Source: CAZGQY01 sp964528035
GTDB taxonomy: Bacteria > Pseudomonadota > Gammaproteobacteria > Methylococcales > UBA1147
Assembly (NCBI GenBank): GCA_964528035.1
Contig: CAZGQY010000133.1
Location: 1-11,824, forward strand
DNA: 11,824 nt
Direction: 5' to 3'
Below, in pieces: positions 1-5,000 of the stretch (within the stretch, counting starts at the first letter, position 1; every line of letters begins with the position of its first letter). The translations under genes were made by a program, and so were the position numbers. The notes beneath the pieces were generated by a model. That model was not told the DNA's origin, searched no databases, and saw nothing but the letters and a program-made list of their open reading frames with translations.

Positions 1-15
1 TCAAATTTTATTGCC

Positions 16-98
16 CAAGCTCAAAAGCCGGACCAAGGGTCTAATCCCGGCCAACCCATGGTCTAAATCCATGGGCTTAGTGAGTTGTATTGAGCTTG
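16..98. repeat. Nested inverted repeats forming a possible three-way junction
   Basis: A 9-bp outer stem pairs 16-24 (CAAGCTCAA) with 90-98 (TTGAGCTTG). It encloses two further stems: 27-31/47-51 (GCCGG/CCGGC) and 55-61/69-75 (CCCATGG/CCATGGG) with a 7-nt loop. The pairings are read directly from the sequence. The layout resembles a small structured RNA or a folded single-stranded DNA site. It lacks tRNA consensus positions and I recognise no RNA family, so function is unknown. Confidence 0.35.
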
Positions 99-126
99 AA
101 AATTCCTCGTATCCATTGGAAGGTGA

Positions 127-267
127 AAATCAATTGATTATTACGACCTGACCATAACAAAAGGAAGCGAGGAACGCGCCGATCCTAAGCAAACGATTCG
201 GGTGTTGACGATCATGTTGGCGGCTAAGATTCCTTCAGGTGATATTTTCAAACTGATTAACTTTTAG
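127..267 (+). pseudogene. Possible remnant or atypically started small ORF
   Basis: An open frame runs from just after a stop at 124-126 to TAG at 265-267. It encodes about 45 residues of protein-like composition, including YYDLTITKGSEERADPKQT and ending SGDIFKLINF. There is no ATG, GTG or TTG near its 5' end. An SD-like GGAAGG at 118-123 lies 9 nt before ATT at 133, which would be a very rare start; in-frame GTG 202 or ATG 214 would give only a stub. It ends inside an 11-bp hairpin. It could be the decayed 3' end of a gene or chance. I do not recognise the family. Confidence 0.25.
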
Positions 268-280
268 GGAAAAGTTAATC
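255..280. terminator. 11-bp perfect hairpin at the end of the upstream frame
   Basis: GATTAACTTTT at 255-265 pairs perfectly with AAAAGTTAATC at 270-280 around an AGGG loop, and it overlaps the TAG stop at 265-267. The position suits a terminator or an mRNA 3'-end stabiliser. No T-run follows, so intrinsic termination is not certain. Confidence 0.35.
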
Positions 281-316
281 ACTCCTTTCAAAGTCAAAAA
301 TCTTTCTGATTTGCTA

Positions 317-425
317 AGGGGCTTTGCCCCTCGCGCCGTCAAATGCGAAGCCAAAAGAATTTAAAAAATGCGGGTCGTAGCGTCCTATTTTTAAAATTCT
401 TTAGCCCAAGGACTTCACGGAAGTC
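317..425. repeat. Cluster of three intergenic hairpins
   Basis: The gene-free stretch before 512 contains AGGGGC-ttt-GCCCCT at 317-331, an A/T-rich stem of 14-15 bp with one bulge pairing 354-367 with 388-402, and GACTTC-acg-GAAGTC at 411-425, which is followed by a T-rich run. I see no convincing gene here. The hairpins could be terminators, RNA structure or single-stranded DNA folds. Confidence 0.45.
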
Positions 426-466
426 TTCATCATTTGTCTTTTCTACCCCCATTCTCGCCGAAGGCA

Positions 467-486
467 GGGTTGCATATGCGCAACCC
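467..486 (+). promoter_or_regulatory. Hairpin upstream of the SD of the 512 gene
   Basis: GGGTTGC (467-473) pairs with GCAACCC (480-486) around ATATGC. It ends 12 nt before the SD (GGAAGG, 499-504) of the next gene, so it would sit in its leader and could affect translation. The pairing is seen; a role is inferred. Confidence 0.3.
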
Positions 487-511
487 AGTAATAATTTTGG
501 AAGGTAAGAGA

Positions 512-757
512 ATGGAAAGATATGAAGTACTAACTTATATGATTTGCGAAGGCTGGATAAATTGCTGGACTATAACCGATGAGAAAGGCAACTCTCAGCC
601 AGTTACTTTTTCCACGATTGAAAACGCCCAAGCGGAAATTGATGAGTTTTTCAAAGATATTCAAGATGCGGTCTTATCCGGAAATATGGAGGATGATTGT
701 TATGACCGTGAGGATTACAGAATATACGACAGGGAAAAAAAGGAATATGTAACTTAA
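512..757 (+). CDS. Small hypothetical protein (YEVLTY...CEGW...W type)
   Basis: An 81-residue soluble acidic protein. The frame stays open upstream to 434, but ATG 512 is chosen because GGAAGG at 499-504 sits 7 nt before it. The product begins MERYEVLTYMICEGWINCW, has a central segment TFSTIENAQAEIDEFFKDI and ends near YDREDYRIYDREKKEYVT. This resembles, from memory, a family of short proteins of unknown function found on proteobacterial plasmids and phages, with a conserved start, a T-F-x-T-x-x-x-A-x-x-x-x-x-x-F region and a D-Y-R-I tail. There are no membrane segments, signal peptide or catalytic motif. It converges on the minus-strand gene at 872-1060. No function can be assigned. Confidence 0.75.
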   Translation: MERYEVLTYMICEGWINCWTITDEKGNSQPVTFSTIENAQAEIDEFFKDIQDAVLSGNMEDDCYDREDYRIYDREKKEYVT

Positions 758-781
758 TCCATTTTATATCCATCTGTATCA

Positions 782-828
782 GTGACGGTTGGAATGCCGG
801 TCACGCAAAACTGGGGGAAATCCCCGTT
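782..828. terminator. Two hairpins between convergent genes
   Basis: GTGAC at 782-786 pairs with GTCAC at 800-804, with two further G-C pairs across a bulge. AAC-t-GGGG at 809-816 pairs with CCCC-GTT at 822-828. They lie between the ends of the convergent genes 512-757(+) and 872-1060(-) and may stop transcription from either side. Neither has a clean T-run on either strand, so this is tentative. Confidence 0.35.
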
Positions 829-871
829 GCCTTACCCCTCGGAGGTGTCGAGAAATGATTGTACGGGCCGT

Positions 872-1060
872 TTACGAATCCGATTTTTCGAGGTTTTGGG
901 CTTTTTTGTCAGATATGGCCTTCATTAAAGGTTCAGCCGCTTCAAGAAACATTTTTTCTAAAACCTTCTTTTTCTCATCCTTTGACAAGGTGCTTTCACC
1001 CATTAAAATCTTAAATACATCATCATTAAGTTTAAAAGTGACTTTCTTTTCTGCTTCCAT
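872..1060 (-). CDS. Small hypothetical protein, paralogue of 2315-2587
   Basis: A 62-residue charged protein, chosen over the longer plus-strand frame opposite because it has a clean GAGGG SD 6 nt before its ATG and a homologue in the window. Residues from about 7 to 48 (VTFKLNDDVFKILMGESTLS, then KDEKKKVLEKMF) align without gaps to the 90-residue protein at 2315-2587 (VKMSKEFLDILNGTSSLSDS). Shared positions include an F or V before an I-L-x-G-x-S-x-L-S turn and a following amphipathic helix. It has no cysteines or membrane helix. A TTGACA-type promoter lies upstream on the minus strand. It may be a small DNA- or protein-binding factor, but I do not recognise the family and assign no function. 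Confidence 0.65.
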   Translation of the reverse strand: MEAEKKVTFKLNDDVFKILMGESTLSKDEKKKVLEKMFLEAAEPLMKAISDKKAQNLEKSDS

Positions 1061-1089
1061 GATGCCCTCGTGTTTTTTGAATCGCCTTA

Positions 1090-1120
1090 CCTATACTGGA
1101 AGATCAAAAAAGATTGTCAA
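1090..1120 (-). promoter_or_regulatory. Promoter for the minus-strand gene 872-1060
   Basis: On the minus strand a perfect TTGACA (plus 1115-1120) is followed after 19 nt by TATAGG (plus 1090-1095), about 30 nt before the start codon. The spacer is a little long. Divergent from the promoter of the 1174 gene. Confidence 0.45.
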
Positions 1121-1131
1121 CCTGATTTATA

Positions 1132-1173
1132 CGGTCGTCTTGTATTTTATTTATAGGCATGGCATATTTCAGA
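1132..1173 (+). promoter_or_regulatory. Conserved promoter and short leader, copy 1
   Basis: Together with the ATG this stretch matches 2629-2673 without gaps at 32 of 45 positions. The shared core is TATAGG (here 1152-1157), exactly 16 nt and then ATG, with CAGAATG at the start codon. The likely -10 puts the transcript start about 10 nt before ATG, so the leader would be very short and has no SD. A -35 element is not evident. Conservation between the two copies supports a shared promoter. Confidence 0.5.
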
Positions 1174-1494
1174 ATGCACTATATTCTGGAAGGTAAAAAA
1201 GCGGTTCCTTGTGATAGCGAGGCATGGAGCGCATTTCGTAAAGAAGACAGAAGCAAACGACTTGTAGCTTTTAATGAAACCTCGACCCACATAGTTTCTA
1301 CGATATTTTTTGGTCTTGACCAACAGTTTTACGATGGAGGGCCGCCGCTTATTTTTGAAACTGGGGTTTTAGATAAAACCGCTGAATGTGAATTGATAGA
1401 TCAAGATCGATATTCAACTTGGGAAGAGGCCGCGCGCGGTCATAAAAAAATGTGGGCTAAATATTTCAATCGTTCCTTCCATGTTGTTTCATAG
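1174..1494 (+). CDS. Hypothetical protein, mobile-element family (I-V-S-T ... F-E-T ... R-Y-S-T)
   Basis: A 106-residue protein. ATG 1174 is preferred to ATG 1159 because the product then begins MHYILEGKKAVPCD, matching family proteins recalled as starting M-x-Y-I-L-x-G and the start of the paralogue at 2671. Typical family blocks follow: IVSTIFFGLDQQF, then PPLIFETGV, then RYSTWEEAARGHKKMW. This family is frequent in proteobacterial prophages and plasmids; its function is unknown to me. The protein is soluble, with no signal peptide. The gene is divergent from 872-1060(-) and is followed by the SprT gene under a separate promoter. It shares its promoter and leader with the 2671 gene, which suggests joint control. 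Confidence 0.75.
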   Translation: MHYILEGKKAVPCDSEAWSAFRKEDRSKRLVAFNETSTHIVSTIFFGLDQQFYDGGPPLIFETGVLDKTAECELIDQDRYSTWEEAARGHKKMWAKYFNRSFHVVS

Positions 1495-1548
1495 GTACCT
1501 GTGAACCTTCGTTATTTTTCAAAATAATAAATATTTATTTGGCTAAAA

Positions 1549-1565
1549 AAGCCTTGGTAAGGCTT
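1549..1565. terminator. Perfect 7-bp hairpin overlapping the next -35
   Basis: AAGCCTT (1549-1555) and AAGGCTT (1559-1565) pair around GGT, preceded by an A-run and followed by CTTTCT. It could end transcription of the 1174 gene, or act as an operator because it covers the -35 box at 1554-1559. Confidence 0.4.
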
Positions 1566-1600
1566 CTTTCTGTGCTATAATTATATCGTACGATATAATT
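1554..1600 (+). promoter_or_regulatory. Strong promoter with a 22-bp perfect palindromic operator
   Basis: TTGGTA (1554-1559), 16 nt, then TATAAT (1576-1581) preceded by TGC, an extended -10. A perfect 22-bp palindrome at 1579-1600, centred on CGTACG, begins inside the -10 and covers the expected start of transcription. A second TATAAT lies at 1594-1599. A repressor dimer bound here would block RNA polymerase. The promoter serves the SprT gene, whose ATG is at 1615. Confidence 0.7.
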
Positions 1601-1614
1601 TTTGAGTTTCTTAG

Positions 1615-2259
1615 ATGCCGAATCCAACCCATAAAAATTACAACGATTTTGTCAAAGCCTACGATTTTTTAAATCGTCGCTTGTTTTCCGGTGAGCTTCC
1701 CCCCTGTTTAATCACGATGCAACGCAAGAACCGAACATACGGCTATTTTTCCGGCGACCGGTGGAAAGAGGCGCAAGGGGAAACCAAAGCTGATGAGATT
1801 GCTTTGAACCCGGAGCATTTTCAAAGCCAGGGGACAGAAGAAGTATTATCTACGCTCGCACATGAGATGGTGCATCTTTGGCAATTCCATTTCGGTAGAC
1901 GGCCTCAGAAGGCATACCACGATAAGCAGTGGGCAAATAAAATGAAAGAGATTGGACTTATTCCTTCCAGTACCGGCAAGCCCGGAGGAAAAGAAACCGG
2001 TCAAAAAATGTCTGATTACATCGAGAAGGGCGGGCGTTTTGAGAAGGTTTGCGCGGCTTTAATTAAATCAGGTTTTGTTGTGCCGTATTTGGATCAAGCC
2101 TATGTTCCTGGAGCAGAAGAAAACGGAACAAGAACAAAGAAAGCCGCGAGTAAAACAAAATATACTTGTACGGATTGCGGGTTGAACGCCTGGGCGAAAC
2201 CGGACGTTTCTATTTTTTGCGGAGAGTGTAATATTGAACTGGAGGCGCAAGAGATGTAA
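1615..2259 (+). CDS. SprT-family zinc metalloprotease (Spartan-like)
   Basis: A 214-residue protein. The N-terminal SprT domain starts with helices (YNDFVKAYDFLNRRLFSGEL, residues 9-28) and carries the zinc-protease motif HEMVH at 83-87 with a third likely ligand at H102 (YHDKQW). The C-terminus has a four-cysteine zinc ribbon, CxxC at 185-188 and CxxC at 202-205. Relatives of the eukaryotic DNA-dependent protease Spartan degrade proteins crosslinked to DNA; a similar task for plasmid DNA is an inference. The length is close to that of mobile-element SprT proteins. ATG 1615 has no SD, but it follows a strong promoter and a palindrome, so expression is probably repressed until a signal is met. 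Bases and codon use look like the neighbours. Confidence 0.88.
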   Translation: MPNPTHKNYNDFVKAYDFLNRRLFSGELPPCLITMQRKNRTYGYFSGDRWKEAQGETKADEIALNPEHFQSQGTEEVLSTLAHEMVHLWQFHFGRRPQKAYHDKQWANKMKEIGLIPSSTGKPGGKETGQKMSDYIEKGGRFEKVCAALIKSGFVVPYLDQAYVPGAEENGTRTKKAASKTKYTCTDCGLNAWAKPDVSIFCGECNIELEAQEM

Positions 2260-2314
2260 AAACCGACAGACAAAAATTAGAGTTTTAAGAGTTGAAGTAA
2301 AGAAAGTGCAGAAA

Positions 2315-2587
2315 ATGACTGATGATAAAGATAACGAATTGGTGATGTCGGCTGAAGAACAAGTTGTTCGATCCGTTAAAATGAGCAAGGAATTTCTTGA
2401 TATTTTGAACGGTACAAGTTCTTTATCGGATTCCGAAGTAGACAAAGTTATACTTAAGGATATTAAAAATGTATTTGAGGAATTAGAACGTCGGCTATCC
2501 AATGATCCCGCTGAAATGAAACGCCGGAAAAAAATGTATAAATCTCTTCTATCTATTATGGAGTACGCACTTTTAGAGAAAAGTTAA
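2315..2587 (+). CDS. Hypothetical protein, paralogue of 872-1060(-)
   Basis: A 90-residue highly charged, probably helical protein. The frame is open upstream to 2234, overlapping the SprT gene, but ATG 2315 is chosen as the first ATG outside that gene, with a weak purine-rich AAAGAAAG before it. Residues about 17-60 (VVRSVKMSKEFLDILNGTSS, LSDSEVDKVI) align to the 62-residue protein at 872-1060(-) across the I-L-x-G-x-S-x-L-S turn. The C-terminus adds some 30 basic and helical residues (EMKRRKKMYKSLLSIMEYAL) absent from the shorter copy. It lies 55 nt after the SprT gene and may be cotranscribed. No recognised domain. Confidence 0.65.
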   Translation: MTDDKDNELVMSAEEQVVRSVKMSKEFLDILNGTSSLSDSEVDKVILKDIKNVFEELERRLSNDPAEMKRRKKMYKSLLSIMEYALLEKS

Positions 2588-2628
2588 TTATATTCCCAAA
2601 TTTTTGTTCAAAATAGGGTGTACCCATT

Positions 2629-2670
2629 CGGGCATATTGCTCTTTTGATATAGGTATGCCATGATTCAGA
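2629..2670 (+). promoter_or_regulatory. Conserved promoter and short leader, copy 2
   Basis: Second copy of the block at 1132-1173: TATAGG at 2649-2654, then 16 nt to ATG 2671, with the same CAGAATG at the start. The identical spacing in two loci 1.5 kb apart supports a functional promoter with a very short, SD-less leader. Confidence 0.5.
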
Positions 2671-3024
2671 ATGACATCCATTTTAAAAGATAAAGATTCG
2701 GCTTCTTGTGTTAATCCTTGGCTATGGGTTGCTGAGACTTACAAAAAAGAATTTAGTAAGTTACCTCGCAAGGTAGATAAAGCAGAATTTCTTGTCAAAA
2801 CATGCAAAGAGTTTATAAAGATTGGTAACGATAATCTCAATCATTATATCGTTAATACCATAGGTTTAGTTTTTGAAAATGCCCCCGTGATTTTTTATGA
2901 AACTACCGTTATGTCTATGAAAGAAACATTTAAAATGGTCGAACAAAAATTTTATAAATCTCATGATGAAGCAGAGGAAGGTCATAAGGAAATACTCAAG
3001 AAGTATTCAGCCGATAAAAGTTAG
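2671..3024 (+). CDS. Hypothetical protein, divergent paralogue of 1174-1494
   Basis: A 117-residue protein. Its start MTSILKDKDS aligns with MHYILEGKKA of the 1174 gene. Further on IVNTIGLVFENAPVIFYET matches the I-V-S-T-I ... P-x-I-F-E-T block, and FYKSHDEAEEGHKEILKKYS matches RYSTWEEAARGHKKMWAKY. The first third has changed, with an added helical stretch (ETYKKEFSKLPRKVDKAEF). The G-L-D and G-P-P residues seen in the first copy are lost, so it is a diverged member of the same family of unknown function. It converges on the integrase gene, with only 8 nt between the two stop codons and no visible terminator. Confidence 0.7.
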   Translation: MTSILKDKDSASCVNPWLWVAETYKKEFSKLPRKVDKAEFLVKTCKEFIKIGNDNLNHYIVNTIGLVFENAPVIFYETTVMSMKETFKMVEQKFYKSHDEAEEGHKEILKKYSADKS

Positions 3025-3032
3025 GCTTCTTT

Positions 3033-3629
3033 TTATTCCCACATTTGCGCGGCAATGGTGTGTTGTTCTTCACCGACTGCATTTAAATAAATGGCAGTGG
3101 TTTCAAGCTTGGCGTGTCCCATCCATTTTTGCAAAGATGTAAGAGGAACTTTTTTGACAATAGCGCGAACCCCATAACCGTGCCGTAATCCCTTGGGTGT
3201 TTTATGTGGCCCGTCATCAATCTTGGCTTCGTCCATTACTTCTTTAATCCGTCGCCATGCTGTTGTACGTGACCAACCCCATAAAGGCGTTTCAAGTGAA
3301 GTGGGTTTTTTAGTTTTTAAAATCTCTTTAATGCCGTGAACCATATCAAGTTGGTCAAGAACCTCAAACGGAACCGGTACGGCTCTGTAAATACCTCTTT
3401 TGCGTTTTTTAAGAGTTTCAAAGGTCAGGGTTTTGTTAGCGAAGTCGAAACGATCCGGCCTAAGTTCGAGGGCTTCAGTGATGCGGCAACCTGTATAATA
3501 TAAAGATGTGCAGAAGGTGCGAACTTCACGCGAGGCTTTTTCACCGGCAGCAAGGAAAGCGTCCATTTCCCCTGGAGTGAGGTAAAGGCGATGCCCGTTT
3601 TCATCAAATAATGTTTCTTGTTCTTCCAT
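3033..3629 (-). CDS. Tyrosine recombinase (phage integrase family), catalytic domain only
   Basis: A 198-residue protein from ATG 3629; a TTG at 3659 would add 10 residues, and neither start has a clear SD. It cuts and rejoins DNA at a specific site. Catalytic residues, counted from the TTG: R59 (TGCRITEAL), K84 (FETLKKRKRG), K156-x-x-R159 (TPKGLRHGYG, with Lys at the usual His position), H182 (LQKWMGHAKL) and nucleophile Y191 (TTAIYLNAVG). All expected residues are present. It lacks the N-terminal core-binding and arm-type domains, so it is shorter than usual integrases. Such small recombinases are common beside replication genes on alphaproteobacterial plasmids, where a role in resolving multimers or moving cassettes is likely but unproven. 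It is divergent from repA. Confidence 0.9.
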   Translation of the reverse strand: MEEQETLFDENGHRLYLTPGEMDAFLAAGEKASREVRTFCTSLYYTGCRITEALELRPDRFDFANKTLTFETLKKRKRGIYRAVPVPFEVLDQLDMVHGIKEILKTKKPTSLETPLWGWSRTTAWRRIKEVMDEAKIDDGPHKTPKGLRHGYGVRAIVKKVPLTSLQKWMGHAKLETTAIYLNAVGEEQHTIAAQMWE

Positions 3630-3686
3630 TTGGAACAGAATACCGTAATAGTGTTTCAAATCAAAAAGTCGGGTAGGGGTGTTTTA

Positions 3687-3695
3687 TGCTAAAAT
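3687..3695 (+). promoter_or_regulatory. Extended -10 promoter of repA
   Basis: TGCTAAAAT matches the extended -10 consensus with one mismatch. It lies 64 nt before the repA start codon. No good -35 is seen, which fits an extended -10 promoter. Confidence 0.45.
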
Positions 3696-3759
3696 TCCCG
3701 TGTTGTTCTAACGATTCTAAATCTTTCATGCCTTCTTAGTTTTTTCAAAATCTTCCATC

Positions 3760-4629
3760 GTGCCTCAAAAAAAACAAACAGACATTGAATTTGTTGAACA
3801 GGCTTTAGCAATCGAAGTTGAAGAAGCCAAGAAAGCCGGTTTAATCGGTTATCTTTCGCGCGCCTTGGTTCAAGCTACGCTTCCACACAGTAAACGCGAC
3901 GGTGTCGAATTTACCCGCCGTAATGGTCTTTATACTCTAACGATTATGACACCATCCCATGCCGGTGGGTTGCCTTACGGCTCTATTCCAAGATTGCTTA
4001 ATTACTGGATCACGACCGAAGCTGTTAAAACGAAATCCCCTTATTTAACTTTAGGCCCTACGCTTTCATCGTTCATGGCCGAGTTGGATATAATGCCGAC
4101 CGGTGGCCGGTGGGGGTCGATTGTTCGTTTGAAAGATCAAATGACACGGTTGTTTTCGTCATCCATTTCTTGCATCTACGAAGATCAAAGACAAACCAGA
4201 ATTAGAAATGTAACCGTGGTTGAAGAAGCCAATTTATGGTGGTCTCCAAAAAGCCCGGATCAAGCTACCTTGTGGAAGTCCACCTTGGAGCTGAACAAGC
4301 GTTTTTTTGACGAATTGATCCAAGCCCCTGTTCCGATCCATATAGATGCGTTAAAGCTTCTTAAAAAGTCTCCTATGGCGTTAGATATTTATAGCTGGCT
4401 CACATACCGGATGAGTTACTTGAGAGACAATACTTGTATCCCCTGGAAAGCTCTTGAAATGCAATTTGGTTCTGAATATACAGAGACAAGATATTTCAAA
4501 CGTGCCTTTTGCCGAGAGTTGAAAAAGGTCTTGGTAATCTATCGAGATGCCAAGGTACGGCCCGTTGACAACGGTTTACTTCTCAAGCCAAGCAACACCC
4601 ATATTCCCCGAATTATTCCCTCAAAATAG
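3760..4629 (+). CDS. repA: Plasmid replication initiator, RepA_C family
   Basis: A 289-residue initiator that binds origin iterons and recruits host replication proteins. The family signature is clear: PYGSIPRLLNYWITTEAVKT (residues 72-91), LGPTLSSFMAEL, then PTGGRWGSIVRLKDQMTRLF (113-132) and, in the C-terminal half, SPMALDIYSWLTYRM with a basic winged-helix region. The length is typical. The start is GTG at 3760; an upstream ATG at 3729 hits a stop at once, and no SD is present (CTTCCATCGTG). Its likely target repeats lie immediately downstream at 4708-4802. The integrase upstream is divergent. Confidence 0.92.
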   Translation: MPQKKQTDIEFVEQALAIEVEEAKKAGLIGYLSRALVQATLPHSKRDGVEFTRRNGLYTLTIMTPSHAGGLPYGSIPRLLNYWITTEAVKTKSPYLTLGPTLSSFMAELDIMPTGGRWGSIVRLKDQMTRLFSSSISCIYEDQRQTRIRNVTVVEEANLWWSPKSPDQATLWKSTLELNKRFFDELIQAPVPIHIDALKLLKKSPMALDIYSWLTYRMSYLRDNTCIPWKALEMQFGSEYTETRYFKRAFCRELKKVLVIYRDAKVRPVDNGLLLKPSNTHIPRIIPSK

Positions 4630-4650
4630 GGTGTGATACTTCCTAAGCCG

Positions 4651-4873
4651 ACACCTGTAAAAACTCCTTAAATCTGTGGAAAACCTTGTGAAATAAGGGT
4701 TTTTTCTACGCATTAACTGTCACGCTATAAGTGGTTTGTTTATAACAAGTTCGCTTTTTCCCACGCATTAACGGTCACGGTACTTACGCATTAACTGTCA
4801 CGCCCTTACATTATACCTGTAGTTAAGACCTTTAATTTAATACCTGTAGTAGAGTGACAAAAGATGTGGAAAA
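4651..4873. other. Replication origin of the RepA_C module
   Basis: Between the two initiator genes lie three iterons (4708-4802), three copies of a second motif (ACACCTGTA at 4651; ATACCTGTAGT at 4813-4823 and 4840-4850), and two identical TGTGGAAAA sites (4675-4683 and 4865-4873), one mismatch from the DnaA box TGTGGATAA, which bracket the iterons. The tract is AT-rich in parts. This is the usual make-up of an iteron-controlled origin next to its initiator gene. Confidence 0.75.
4708..4802 (+). repeat. Iterons ACGCATTAACTGTCACG (three copies)
   Basis: Copies at 4708-4724, 4763-4779 (ACGCATTAACGGTCACG, one change) and 4786-4802. Steps between copies are 55 and 23 bp. They are direct repeats, differ from the 20-bp iterons at 6618-6884, and are presumed binding sites for RepA. 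Confidence 0.8.
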
Positions 4874-4911
4874 AGGTATTCGCTAACGCTCATTTTTTGA
4901 GGGGTAATGAA

Positions 4912-4971
4912 AATGTGTGCTTGGCACACATTCCAATTATAAATATGGGGTTTGGCCCCCAAACGGCCAAA
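4912..4971 (-). terminator. Hairpins at the end of the Rep_3 gene
   Basis: AATGTGTGC (4912-4920) pairs perfectly over 9 bp with GCACACATT (4924-4932) around TTG. GTTTGG (4950-4955) pairs with CCAAAC (4959-4964), with an alternative TTTGGCC/GGCCAAA pairing reaching 4971. On the minus strand the first stem is followed by TTCATT, so it could stop transcription from the Rep_3 gene before it enters the RepA origin. The T-run is weak. Confidence 0.5.
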
Positions 4972-5000
4972 GTTTATTGGAAAGGATGAAAAGGGGAAAT

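Noticed and set aside
16..98. tRNA or tRNA-like gene
   Set aside because: Stems have the wrong sizes and order, and D-arm, T-loop and CCA-proximal consensus bases are missing.
476..511. Fused N-terminus (MRNPVIILEGK) resembling the start of the 1174 protein
   Set aside because: The LEGK match is encoded by the SD region GGAAGGTAAG, so the likeness is probably chance; the start at 512 is better.
789..1196. 135-residue plus-strand frame
   Set aside because: Antisense to the 872-1060(-) gene, which has a good SD and a paralogue; composition is not protein-like.
2068..2502. 144-residue minus-strand protein
   Set aside because: Opposite two better-supported plus-strand genes, with a Ser/Phe-rich shadow composition.
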